In this document: positions 1 through 6,373 of the stretch, in pieces | How the letters are laid out: every line of letters starts with the position of its first letter | How positions within the stretch are numbered: position 1 is the stretch's first letter | NCBI GenBank assembly: GCA_001825565.1 | Contig: MHXM01000061.1 | Coordinates: forward strand, 1-12,846 | Reading direction: 5' to 3' | Source: Desulfuromonadaceae bacterium GWC2_58_13 | GTDB taxonomy: Bacteria > Desulfobacterota > Desulfuromonadia > Desulfuromonadales > Trichloromonadaceae | Length of the DNA: 12,846 nucleotides | Translations under genes and position numbers: made by a program | Notes under the pieces: model-generated | The model's input: the letters and a program-made list of their open reading frames with translations, nothing else | Told to the model about the DNA's origin: nothing | Database searches by the model: none

Positions 1-161
1 CACCGGCCAGGGGACACCAGATCCGAGCGAATGTCTGTGAAATTGACACCTCGACCATCTGCCCTCCTTGCCTGGAGAAATTCATTCAGCAACCGCCAAC
101 CACGTCGGCCAAGGACTTGTCGGCCGCGCTACCGGCAGAACCCTGTAACCCGTTAAGTTGA
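1..161 (+). CDS. 3' end of an unidentified gene (left-truncated)
   Basis: The reading frame that begins at base 3 stays open to a TGA at 159-161, giving 52 C-terminal residues. The fragment has three cysteines in a C-x8-C-x2-C spacing (around ICPPCLEKF) that could bind a metal, and roughly two thirds of its third codon positions are G or C, as in the neighbouring genes. The frame starting at base 1 is also open, to about 156, but is Arg-rich and looks less like protein. I do not recognise a family. The gene points toward the cold-shock gene and ends about 180 bases before it, with no obvious terminator hairpin between. It could also be non-coding sequence that is open by chance. Confidence 0.4.
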   Translation, partial: PARGHQIRANVCEIDTSTICPPCLEKFIQQPPTTSAKDLSAALPAEPCNPLS

Positions 162-342
162 CAAAGTTTCGCAGCGCACAATGGTGAACAGACCGTCGAA
201 GGATGATAAATTTTCTTACCGCCGGATTGCTTTTATCCGTTCACTAGTTAAACTTTCCAGTGTTTACGTGTCTCCAGACGACAAGAAATCGAGGGGCACT
301 CAAATCAACTGCATCCAATCAAAGCAATGGGGAGAGTGGAAG

Positions 343-543
343 ATGCAACAGGGCAAAGTTAAATGGTTCAGTGATGCCAAGGGCTTCGGATTTATTGAAC
401 AGGAAGGGGGACCGGATATTTTCGTCCATTTTTCATCCATCGAAATGGACGGGTTCAAAACTCTCGCCGAAGGAGAACAGGTTTCTTTTGTGGTTCTCGA
501 TGGCCCGAGGGGACCGCAGGCCCAGAACGTGACCCGGGCCTGA
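343..543 (+). CDS. Cold-shock domain protein (CspA family), copy 1
   Basis: This encodes a 66-residue single-domain cold-shock protein, the usual length of the family. Such proteins form a five-stranded OB fold that binds single-stranded RNA/DNA and acts as an RNA chaperone in the cytoplasm. The RNP1 motif KGFGFI (residues 13-18) and the RNP2 motif DIFVHF (25-30) are intact, as are the opening GKVKWF and the closing GPQAQNV. The frame extends upstream to an ATG at 181, but the start at 343 gives the normal N-terminus and has GGAG at 331-334, 8 bases upstream. About 43 of 66 residues match copy 2 at 790, so the two are paralogues. The AT-rich 160-180 base leader could be a long 5' UTR of the kind that regulates csp genes, but I see no recognisable cold-box element. 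Confidence 0.95.
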   Translation: MQQGKVKWFSDAKGFGFIEQEGGPDIFVHFSSIEMDGFKTLAEGEQVSFVVLDGPRGPQAQNVTRA

Positions 544-682
544 CAATTTGAACCAATATTTAAATTCTTTTTATCACGGGAAATTTTCTATAGAAAATAA
601 CAATAATAGATTGCCAGGCCACTATTTATATGTTAACGTTTCGCCCAAGTTCCGGAAAATAAGGTTCACCCAACAAGCAATG

Positions 683-717
683 AACCGTTCATCCTCGCGG
701 GCTGCACGGTTTTTTTT
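683..717 (+). terminator. Terminator-like hairpin in front of csp copy 2
   Basis: AACCGT (683-688) pairs with ACGGTT (706-711), and a run of eight T follows from 710. The stem is only 6-7 bp with a 17-base loop, so it is a modest intrinsic terminator. It lies 140 bases after csp copy 1 and 73 bases before csp copy 2. It may end the first csp transcript or, if the second csp promoter lies upstream of it, attenuate copy 2. A possible promoter for the second reading is TTGAAC (548-553) with TATCAC (572-577), spacing 18; this is weak. Confidence 0.45.
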
Positions 718-789
718 GTGGATAAAGCCACCGGGACTTTCATTTCAACACCGGATGACCCCGGAGAACACAAAAGGAGCACAAGAAAA

Positions 790-990
790 ATGGCACAAGG
801 TACTGTCAAGTGGTTTAACGATGCTAAAGGGTTCGGTTTTATTCAGCAGGACAACGGCCCTGACGTCTTCGCTCATTTCTCGGCGATTGCCGGCGATGGG
901 TTCAAATCCCTGGCCGAAGGCGAGCGGGTTCAGTTTGACGTAATTGATGGCCAGAAAGGCCCCCAGGCCGCCAACATCGTTAAGATTTAA
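790..990 (+). CDS. Cold-shock domain protein (CspA family), copy 2
   Basis: This is a second 66-residue single cold-shock domain protein, predicted to bind single-stranded nucleic acid and melt RNA structure. RNP1 is KGFGFI (residues 13-18) and RNP2 is DVFAHF (25-30), with Ala replacing the usual second Val. The start is set by AAGGAG at 774-779, 10 bases before the ATG, and by the standard MAQGTVKWF opening; the frame is open further upstream to 718 but that part is not family sequence. It lies 246 bases after copy 1 with its own long leader containing a terminator-like hairpin, and a strong intrinsic terminator follows, so it is probably a separate transcription unit. It is closer to the common proteobacterial Csp consensus than copy 1. 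Confidence 0.96.
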   Translation: MAQGTVKWFNDAKGFGFIQQDNGPDVFAHFSAIAGDGFKSLAEGERVQFDVIDGQKGPQAANIVKI

Positions 991-1011
991 AAGACAACCC
1001 CAACTAAAAAA

Positions 1012-1041
1012 AACTCCGCAAGCTCTTTGCGGAGTTTTTTT
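1012..1041 (+). terminator. Intrinsic terminator after csp copy 2
   Basis: AACTCCGCAA (1012-1021) pairs perfectly with TTGCGGAGTT (1027-1036) around a 5-base loop, and seven T follow. The A tract just upstream lengthens the stem and would give some activity on the opposite strand as well. The csp stop codon is at 988-990. Confidence 0.93.
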
Positions 1042-1116
1042 ATGCCCGCCAAAAGCTTTCGCTATCTCCCTGTTTTACCTTTCTTTTCCGGACCATGGCA
1101 GGGGCCGGCTTTGATC

Positions 1117-1145
1117 TTGACAGAACGCCCGGGTATTGCTACGGT
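1117..1145 (+). promoter_or_regulatory. Candidate promoter of the serA-hisZ-purA run
   Basis: A perfect TTGACA (1117-1122) is followed after 17 bases by TACGGT (1140-1145), a poor -10 hexamer helped by an extended TG at 1137-1138. The start of transcription would be near 1152, leaving a leader of about 55 bases before serA. It lies after the csp terminator, where a promoter is needed. Confidence 0.5.
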
Positions 1146-1206
1146 ACGTTTTTGGAGAGCCGCGGAGCATCCTGCCAATCCAGCAAAAACAACCGGGGTG
1201 GGGACC

Positions 1207-2790
1207 ATGAAAGTACTTGTTTCCGACAAGTTTTCAATGGAAGGGCTCAAAGTCTTCGAAAACGCCAAAGGGATCACTCTCAAATATCGCCCTGGCATGA
1301 CCGAAGATGAGTTGCTCAACGCCGTTGGCGACATCGACGCCTTGGTGGTACGCGGGGGAACCCAGGTTACCGAAAACGTATTCCTGGCGGCGCCGAAACT
1401 CAAGGTAGTCGGCCGAGCCGGCATCGGCGTAGAGAACATGGACCTGGCGGCGGCCAACGCCAAGGGGGTGGTTGTCATGAACACTCCCTTCGGCAGCGCC
1501 ACGACCATGGCCGAATTCACCATTGCCTTGCTGCTGGCGCTGGCCCGGCATATTCCACAAGCTTACGCCGCCACCAAAGCAGGCGAATGGGACAGCTACC
1601 GCTACCTCGGCATCGATATCGCCGGCCGCACCCTGGGGGTGATCGGCGCCGGCAAAATCGGTCGCATGGTCGTCGAACGGGCCTTGGCCCTACGCATGCG
1701 AGTTCTGGTGCACGACCCCTATCTGGCCGAGGAACTGGCCCGCCAACTCGGGGCCGAGCTGGTCGATCTGGATGAGCTCCTTTCCCGCTCGGATTTCATC
1801 AGCCTGCATGTGCCGCTGAATATCGAGACCGAAGGAATCATCGGCGAAGAAGCTCTAACCAAGGTTAAACGAGGCTGCCATATCATCAATTGCGCGGTCG
1901 GCCGCCTGATCGATGAGGACGCCCTGGCCCAGGCGCTACGGGACGGGAGAGTGGCCGGGGCAGCACTCGATGTTTTCGCCAACCAACCACCGGGCAAAGA
2001 CCATCCACTGTTGAATCTCGACCAGGTTATCTGCACTCCGCACATGCGGGCCGCCACTCGCGATGCCCAGGTCAACGTGACCGTGCAGACAGCGCACCAG
2101 ATCGTCGACTTTCTGCAGAAAGGGATTGTCGTGAACGCCCTCAACGTGCCGTCGATCAATGCGGAAATGTTGTCGGTCATCCGCCCCTACGTTGAACTGG
2201 CCGAGCGCCTTGGCGGCTTTCAGGCCCAACGCTACGCCCGGGGCATCAAGGAAGTCACCATCGAATATTCGGGCAGCGTCACCGGGTTTCCCATCGAGCC
2301 CCTGACCATGGCCCTGCTCAAAGGCCTGCTGACGCCGATGGTCGGCTCCATGGTCAATTTTGTAAATGCTACCCACCGGGCCCGCGAACGGGGCATCCGG
2401 GTGGTTGAAGCCAAAAGCAGCACCGCCGAGGGATTCGCCAACATGATCCGGCTCACGGTGACCAGCGAAGACGGAGTTCACTCGGTAACCGGCACCGTGT
2501 TCAGCGCCGATGATTATCGGATCGTCAGAGTCGACGACTATCATGTCGAGGCGATTCCCGACGGGCACATCCTGATTCTGCACAATGACGACCGTCCCGG
2601 AGTTATTGGTTTTATCGGCCAGGCCCTGGCGAAAGCCGGCATCAATATCGCCATGATGAATCTCTCGCGGCGCAAGATCCAGGGCAAGGCCATCTCCTTG
2701 ATCAATGTCGATAGCCGAATACCAGAAACACTCATCGAAGAACTTCGCAACAACGAACATATTTTATCAGCTGTTCAAGTTCAGCTCTGA
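1207..2790 (+). CDS. serA: SerA-like D-3-phosphoglycerate dehydrogenase homologue with altered active site
   Basis: The 527-residue protein has the layout of long-form SerA: substrate and NAD domains (about 1-300), an intervening ASB-type domain (about 315-445) and a C-terminal ACT domain (about 452-527, with NDDRPGVIG). SerA oxidises 3-phosphoglycerate to 3-phosphohydroxypyruvate as the first step of serine synthesis. The NAD-binding motif GAGKIG is at 147-152. The catalytic positions are unusual: the normal ARGG is AVGR (Val231 for the catalytic Arg), the normal E in DVFxxEP is Gln260, and only the His (H279, TPHMRAAT) is kept. The enzyme may therefore be inactive on the usual substrate, or have another substrate or a regulatory role. 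The start at 1207 has a GGGGTGGGG stretch upstream and gives the normal MKVLVSDKF N-terminus; the frame is open back to 1027. It is first in a run with hisZ, 72 bases upstream of it. Family membership is secure; the function is not. Confidence 0.85.
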   Translation: MKVLVSDKFSMEGLKVFENAKGITLKYRPGMTEDELLNAVGDIDALVVRGGTQVTENVFLAAPKLKVVGRAGIGVENMDLAAANAKGVVVMNTPFGSATTMAEFTIALLLALARHIPQAYAATKAGEWDSYRYLGIDIAGRTLGVIGAGKIGRMVVERALALRMRVLVHDPYLAEELARQLGAELVDLDELLSRSDFISLHVPLNIETEGIIGEEALTKVKRGCHIINCAVGRLIDEDALAQALRDGRVAGAALDVFANQPPGKDHPLLNLDQVICTPHMRAATRDAQVNVTVQTAHQIVDFLQKGIVVNALNVPSINAEMLSVIRPYVELAERLGGFQAQRYARGIKEVTIEYSGSVTGFPIEPLTMALLKGLLTPMVGSMVNFVNATHRARERGIRVVEAKSSTAEGFANMIRLTVTSEDGVHSVTGTVFSADDYRIVRVDDYHVEAIPDGHILILHNDDRPGVIGFIGQALAKAGINIAMMNLSRRKIQGKAISLINVDSRIPETLIEELRNNEHILSAVQVQL

Positions 2791-2862
2791 GGACGCCGTT
2801 TCCCCGGCCAGCCCGTTTCGATCAGACTGAACCGCAACGCCCCCAAAAGGACCGCACCACTT

Positions 2863-4149
2863 ATGACTGTCGAGAACACCGCCCTTGAGGCCATTCTCCC
2901 CAAGGGCGTCAAAGATTTCCTGCCGATCAAGGCAGCCAAAATCGAGTTTCTGCAGAAAACCCTGCTGTCGGTTTTTTCCCAATGGGGCTTTCGCCCTATC
3001 GTTCCCCCGTCCCTGGAATACCTGGACGTCCTCGAACGAGGACTGGGAGAAGGTCTGCGCGAAAAGACCTTCCGTCTTGACGATCGCCAGAGCGGAAAAC
3101 TGGTGGCTTTCACCCCCGACATCACCCCCCAGGTGGCCCGCATTGTCGCCACCCGGATGAAGGACGTGCCGCTACCGCTACGCCTATGCTATACCGGCCG
3201 GGTATTGCGCCATACCGAGCAGCAAGTCGGCAAGGACCGCGAGATTTTTCAGGCCGGGGTCGAAATGATTGGCCTCGAAAGTCCGGAAGCCGACGCCGAA
3301 ATGATCGCTATGGCGGTCGAAAGTCTCAAAGCCCTCGGCGCCAGGGAATTTACCATCGATATCGGTCAGGTCGAGTTTTTTCGCGGGGTCATGGCCGACC
3401 AGCAGCTTCCGGCGCCGCTTGCATCCGAACTTCAGAACGCCATTGCCCGCAAGGACAACTCGACTCTGAAGACACTCCTCGAAAGATCCACCCTCGATGA
3501 TCGTACCCGCGATGAGATTCTCGCGCTGCCACGGCTGTTCGGTGGCCGTGAAGTACTGGCCAAAGCTGAACAGGCCGTAAGCAACGGACGCTCCCGCCGG
3601 GCCCTCGACAACCTCGCCCGAGTGATCGACATCCTCACCGTCTATGGGGTCGAAGACCACGTTACGTTCGACCTCGGCGAATTGCGTGGCCTCGATTACC
3701 ACACCGGACTGACCTTTCAGGGTTATCTCACCGGCATTGGCAGGGCGGTCTGCCTCGGTGGGCGCTACGACAACCTCACCGCCCGCTACGGCTACCCGGC
3801 CCCGGCGACCGGCTTTGCCTTTAATGTGCTCAACCTGCTGTTCGCTCTCGACAAGGAACTCGACACGGTGGCCGCCCACCAGACCGATGTCCTGATTTTT
3901 CAGACCGGAACCAACAAACAAGCGGCACAGCAGATCGCCCGGACCTTGCGGGCCAAGGGCTATTCCGCCGCGCGCGACATCATCGCCCGCGGCTTGGAAG
4001 ATTCCATCAGTTATGCGCACAAGATGAACTTTCGCTTCATCCTGTGTACCGGAGAAAATCGCGAAGACGTGCTGCTCATCAACCTCGCTGACAAATCGGA
4101 GCGCAAGGTTGCCTATCAGGACATCTTCGCTGAGGATTTTGCTCTTTAA
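2863..4149 (+). CDS. hisZ: ATP phosphoribosyltransferase regulatory subunit HisZ
   Basis: The 428-residue protein is a histidyl-tRNA-synthetase-like HisZ, which joins the short form of HisG to make the first enzyme of histidine synthesis (ATP + PRPP to phosphoribosyl-ATP) and carries feedback regulation. Class II synthetase core motifs are visible: GKDREIFQAGVEMIG (123-137), RGLDYHTG (275-282) and LGGRYDNL (298-305). The opening PKGVKDFLP replaces the GxxD start of true HisRS, and a C-terminal anticodon-domain-like region is retained (about 335-420, from TDVLIFQTG). AAAAGGA at 2845-2851 sits 11 bases before the ATG. The gene lies between serA (72 bases) and purA (23 bases), probably one operon of amino acid and purine genes. 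A catalytic hisG of the short type must lie elsewhere in the genome if this call is right. A true HisRS is the alternative, less likely from the motif changes. Confidence 0.9.
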   Translation: MTVENTALEAILPKGVKDFLPIKAAKIEFLQKTLLSVFSQWGFRPIVPPSLEYLDVLERGLGEGLREKTFRLDDRQSGKLVAFTPDITPQVARIVATRMKDVPLPLRLCYTGRVLRHTEQQVGKDREIFQAGVEMIGLESPEADAEMIAMAVESLKALGAREFTIDIGQVEFFRGVMADQQLPAPLASELQNAIARKDNSTLKTLLERSTLDDRTRDEILALPRLFGGREVLAKAEQAVSNGRSRRALDNLARVIDILTVYGVEDHVTFDLGELRGLDYHTGLTFQGYLTGIGRAVCLGGRYDNLTARYGYPAPATGFAFNVLNLLFALDKELDTVAAHQTDVLIFQTGTNKQAAQQIARTLRAKGYSAARDIIARGLEDSISYAHKMNFRFILCTGENREDVLLINLADKSERKVAYQDIFAEDFAL

Positions 4150-4172
4150 TCCTATCAGGAGACAATTCAGAC

Positions 4173-5465
4173 ATGGCCAATGTAATTATCGTAGGCGCCC
4201 AGTGGGGCGATGAAGGAAAAGGCAAGGTCGTCGACATCTATACCGAATATGCCAATGATGTCGTACGCTACCAGGGCGGCAACAATGCCGGCCACACCCT
4301 GGTTGTCGGCAACGAAAAAACCGTACTGCACCTGATTCCGTCCGGCATCCTTCACGAAGGCAAACGCTGCATCATCGGCAACGGCGTGGTCCTCGACCCC
4401 AAGGTCATTCTTGAGGAAATCGATAAGCTGAAGAAAAAGGGATATCTCAAAAACGACAGCCAACTGGTGATTGACGCCAACGTACATATCATCATGCCCT
4501 ACCACAAGGCCATCGATATTGCCCGCGAAAGCAATTCCGGCTCCCGCAAGATCGGCACCACCGGCCGCGGCATAGGCCCCACCTACGAAGACAAGATCGG
4601 CCGCCGCGGTATCCGCTTCATCGACCTGCTCAGACCTGAAATTTTCGCCCGCAAAGTCAAGGAATTGCTCCCGGAAAAGAATTTCATCCTGGAGAAAATG
4701 CTCGGCTGCGCAGCGCTCGACGAACAGGCTTTGATCGACGAATATGTTGCTTACGGCCAACAACTCGGTAAATACCTCGGCAGCTCTTCCAAACTGCTCA
4801 ACCAGAGCATCAAGGAGAAGAAAAACATTCTCTTCGAAGGTGCCCAAGGCAGCCTGCTCGACGTCGACCACGGCACCTACCCTTACGTCACCTCCTCGTC
4901 GACCATCGCCGGCGGCGCCTGCACCGGCTCTGGCGTCGGTCCGCGCTTCATCGACGCCGTCGTCGGCATTTCCAAGGCCTACGTCACCCGCGTCGGCGAA
5001 GGGCCCTTCCCCACCGAACTGACTGACGAGATGGGCGAAAAACTGCGCCAGGCCGGCCAGGAGTTCGGCGCCACCACCGGCCGGCCCCGCCGCTGCGGCT
5101 GGTTCGATGCCGGCGCCCTGCGCGAGGCGGTGCGCACCAATGGTTTGACCGGGCTGGCCATCACCAAAATGGATGTTCTCAACGACCTCGAAACCATCAA
5201 GATCTGTACCGCCTACTCCTACCGCGGCGAGATGCTGGAAGATTTCCCCCAGGATCTCGAGGTGCTCAAGGAATGCAAACCGGTCTACGAAGAAATCGAC
5301 GGCTGGAACTGCGAACTCTCCGGGGCCACCAGCTTCGAAACCCTGCCGCAGAAAGCCCAGGACTACCTGAGAAAGCTTGAGCAGGTCACCGGCTGCCCGG
5401 TGGTACTGGTTTCCATCGGACCGCGCCGTAGCGAAACCATTCAGATAATAAACCCCTTCAACTGA
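4173..5465 (+). CDS. purA: Adenylosuccinate synthetase
   Basis: The 430-residue protein matches PurA over its whole usual length. It joins IMP and aspartate using GTP to form adenylosuccinate, the committed step from IMP to AMP, in the cytosol. The GTP-binding loop GDEGKGK is at 12-18 with Asp13, and QGGNNAGHT (34-42) supplies the catalytic His41. IGTTGRGIGP, the EGAQG...DVDHGTYPYVTSSS segment, TTGRPRRCGWFD and KMDVL are all present and intact. AGGAG (4157-4161) is 11 bases before the ATG, and the gap from the hisZ stop is 23 bases, so translation is probably coupled within an operon. The stop codon falls inside an A/T hairpin (5462-5481) that lacks a following T run on this strand. Confidence 0.98.
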   Translation: MANVIIVGAQWGDEGKGKVVDIYTEYANDVVRYQGGNNAGHTLVVGNEKTVLHLIPSGILHEGKRCIIGNGVVLDPKVILEEIDKLKKKGYLKNDSQLVIDANVHIIMPYHKAIDIARESNSGSRKIGTTGRGIGPTYEDKIGRRGIRFIDLLRPEIFARKVKELLPEKNFILEKMLGCAALDEQALIDEYVAYGQQLGKYLGSSSKLLNQSIKEKKNILFEGAQGSLLDVDHGTYPYVTSSSTIAGGACTGSGVGPRFIDAVVGISKAYVTRVGEGPFPTELTDEMGEKLRQAGQEFGATTGRPRRCGWFDAGALREAVRTNGLTGLAITKMDVLNDLETIKICTAYSYRGEMLEDFPQDLEVLKECKPVYEEIDGWNCELSGATSFETLPQKAQDYLRKLEQVTGCPVVLVSIGPRRSETIQIINPFN

Positions 5466-5491
5466 AAAAACCTTTTTTCAGAAAAAAAGGG

Positions 5492-5520
5492 TTGACTCGA
5501 ACCAAGGTTTCCATTATAAG
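5492..5520 (+). promoter_or_regulatory. Promoter of the tRNA pair
   Basis: TTGACT (5492-5497) is followed at the ideal 17 bases by TATAAG (5515-5520), ten matches of twelve to the sigma-70 consensus. Transcription would start near 5527, eight bases before the mature tRNA-Lys. Confidence 0.8.
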
Positions 5521-5534
5521 TTGGAACCCGTTGT

Positions 5535-5610
5535 GAGCCGGTAGCTCAGTCGGTAGAGCATCTGACTTTTAATCAGATGGTCGTGGGTTCGATCCCCCCC
5601 CGGCTCACCA
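5535..5610 (+). tRNA. tRNA-Lys (UUU)
   Basis: A full 76-base tRNA with encoded CCA. The acceptor stem GAGCCGG pairs with CCGGCTC, the D arm reads GCTCAGTCGGTAGAGC, and the anticodon stem TCTGA/TCAGA holds the loop CTTTTAA with anticodon TTT, reading AAA and AAG. The T arm is GTGGG/CCCCC around TTCGATC, so T at 5584 (position 50) faces C at 5598 (position 64), a mismatch inside a run of eight C. The other stems are perfect. A strong promoter stands just upstream and tRNA-Glu follows 52 bases later. Confidence 0.96.
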
Positions 5611-5627
5611 TTTTTACCATGTAGGAA

Positions 5628-5648
5628 CCGCAGGGTCATTTCCTGCGG
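5628..5648 (+). other. Hairpin between the two tRNAs
   Basis: CCGCAGG (5628-5634) pairs with CCTGCGG (5642-5648) across a 7-base loop. It has no T run, so it is more likely an RNA processing or folding element in a tRNA-Lys/tRNA-Glu co-transcript than a terminator. Confidence 0.5.
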
Positions 5649-5662
5649 GGACTTGAAGTTAA

Positions 5663-5740
5663 GTCCCTATCGTCTAGCCTGGCCCAGGACACCGGCCTTT
5701 CACGCCGGCGACGGGGGTTCGAATCCCCCTGGGGACGCCA
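5663..5740 (+). tRNA. tRNA-Glu (UUC)
   Basis: A 78-base tRNA with encoded CCA after a G discriminator. The acceptor stem GTCCCTA pairs with TGGGGAC (one G-U pair). The anticodon stem CCGGC/GCCGG holds the loop CTTTCAC with anticodon TTC. The T arm is GGGGG/CCCCC with a normal TTCGAAT loop. No promoter is visible in the 52-base gap, so it is probably co-transcribed with tRNA-Lys and ends at the terminator just downstream. Confidence 0.96.
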
Positions 5741-5749
5741 AAAGTTAAA

Positions 5750-5784
5750 AGCCCTGCCATCCAAATGGCGGGGCTTTTTCTTTT
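5750..5784 (+). terminator. Intrinsic terminator of the tRNA unit
   Basis: AGCCCTGCCAT (5750-5760) pairs with ATGGCGGGGCT (5765-5775), 11 bp with one G-U pair and a CCAA loop, followed by a T-rich tract broken by one C. It begins ten bases after the tRNA-Glu CCA. Confidence 0.93.
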
Positions 5785-5890
5785 CGTATCAGCGGGTTAG
5801 CTGCTTGCCTTGAACACCCTCCCTGAATCAACCCGACATCCCCTCGCCGTGCACCGCCCTATTCCATCAGGGAAAGATAAACACCCTGCC

Positions 5891-5914
5891 CCTGGTTGTC
5901 GCGTCACGACCAGG
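5891..5914. repeat. Inverted repeat in the gap after the tRNAs
   Basis: CCTGGTTGT (5891-5899) pairs with ACGACCAGG (5906-5914), nine pairs with one G-U and a 6-base loop, and no T run. It is the only structure I see in the gene-free stretch 5785-6004, which otherwise holds no gene, no tRNA-associated att duplication and no further repeat that I can recognise. Confidence 0.5.
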
Positions 5915-6004
5915 CCTGCCGAATATCTGATGAACAACACCGGTGTTGACATGCCAATCCGGCAATGATGAGTTATTTAAGAATTTTTATTGGAAATTTT
6001 TGTT

Positions 6005-6034
6005 TTGACTTTTACGAATTAGCTCTGGTACAGT
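6005..6034 (+). promoter_or_regulatory. Candidate promoter of the riboswitch-controlled gene
   Basis: TTGACT (6005-6010) and TACAGT (6029-6034) are spaced by 18 bases in an A/T-rich block. Transcription would begin around 6041, about 27 bases before the first aptamer, as expected for a riboswitch leader. Confidence 0.55.
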
Positions 6035-6067
6035 CTCAACATTGCTGATACATAAAGTATGGTACAC

Positions 6068-6145
6068 GATAATACTAAACCACCCGCGAGGGTGGGGCGG
6101 AAAGCCTACAGGGTCTCCAGAAGACAGCCGGGTTGCCGAAATATC
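6068..6145 (+). promoter_or_regulatory. GEMM-I riboswitch aptamer 1 (predicted cAMP-GMP type)
   Basis: This 78-base element follows the GEMM-I cyclic dinucleotide aptamer pattern. A short closing stem GATA/TATC (6068-6071, 6142-6145) frames CTAAACC, a stem CCACCC/GGGTGG capped by a GCGA (GNRA) tetraloop, the conserved core GCGGAAAGCC, a second hairpin, and AGCCGGGTTGCCG. By eye alignment to the Vibrio Vc2 aptamer, the base at Vc2 position 20 is A (6074) rather than G, the C of position 92 is kept in the AGC before CGGG, and A47 is kept in GGAAAGCC. A20 is the hallmark of the GEMM-Ib subclass that binds 3',3'-cAMP-GMP in Geobacter. Ligand specificity is inferred. Its 3' part is also the 5' arm of the terminator that follows. 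Confidence 0.9.
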
Positions 6146-6173
6146 ACAAGATATTCGACAACCCGGCTTTTTT
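6127..6173 (+). terminator. Expression-platform terminator of aptamer 1
   Basis: GCCGGGTTG (6127-6135), part of the aptamer, pairs perfectly with CAACCCGGC (6159-6167), with further pairing inward, and six T follow (6168-6173). Folding of the aptamer around its ligand would withhold the 5' arm and stop the terminator from forming, so the expected logic is ligand ON. Confidence 0.88.
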
Positions 6174-6241
6174 GTGTCCACCGTCTAAAACAGGAGGTCT
6201 TTCAAGTAAAAAGAGCTAGGTGCCTAACAGGGGCGCCAGCC

Positions 6242-6275
6242 CATACCGATCCGCAGTGGTGGGTATATCGGTATG
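6242..6275 (+). other. Structured spacer hairpin between the two riboswitches
   Basis: CATACCGAT (6242-6250) pairs perfectly with ATCGGTATG (6267-6275) around a 16-base loop. Flanking GCCAGC and GCTGGT could extend it past an internal bulge. No T run follows. It probably insulates the folding of the two aptamers, but this is inference. Confidence 0.6.
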
Positions 6276-6295
6276 AACCTCAGCTGGTGATAAAC

Positions 6296-6373
6296 GATAC
6301 TACTAAACCATTCGCGAGAATGGGGCGGAAAGCCTACAGGGTCTCTAGAAGACAGCCGGGTTGCCGAAATATC
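6296..6373 (+). promoter_or_regulatory. GEMM-I riboswitch aptamer 2 (predicted cAMP-GMP type)
   Basis: This is a second 78-base aptamer, 150 bases after the first and identical at 72 of 78 positions by eye. Four of the six differences are two compensated base pairs in the GCGA-capped stem (CCACCC/GGGTGG becomes CCATTC/GAATGG), strong evidence that the RNA fold is selected. The specificity base at Vc2 position 20 is again A (6302). The base aligning with Vc2 A18 is C here (6300) but A in copy 1, which could change affinity. The core GCGGAAAGCC and AGCCGGGTTGCCG are unchanged. It also overlaps a terminator. Confidence 0.9.

Noticed and set aside
158..186. Perfect TTGACA at 158-163 as the csp copy 1 promoter
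   Set aside because: No acceptable -10 hexamer lies 16-18 bases downstream; the nearest candidate (CACAAT) is only 13 bases away.
181..342. Longer version of csp copy 1 starting at 181
   Set aside because: The extra residues have no family similarity and the normal 66-residue start at 343 has its own ribosome site.
1936..4020. Long minus-strand frames opposite serA and hisZ
   Set aside because: They are shadows of GC-rich coding sequence, with no ribosome sites and low-complexity translations.
5462..5481. Hairpin at the purA stop as an intrinsic terminator
   Set aside because: The T run is inside the stem and is followed by A residues on the + strand; it would only suit the opposite strand, where no gene ends.
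5946..5979. TTGACA at 5946-5951 as the riboswitch promoter
   Set aside because: The first reasonable -10 (TATTTA at 5974) is 22 bases away; the TTGACT/TACAGT pair downstream fits better.
5535..6004. Integration site (att) or genomic island at the tRNA genes
   Set aside because: No duplicated tRNA 3' end, integrase or mobile gene is visible within the window.
6026..6046. Sigma-54 promoter (TGGTAC...TTGC) before the riboswitches
   Set aside because: The GG and GC elements are 15 bases apart rather than the required 10.
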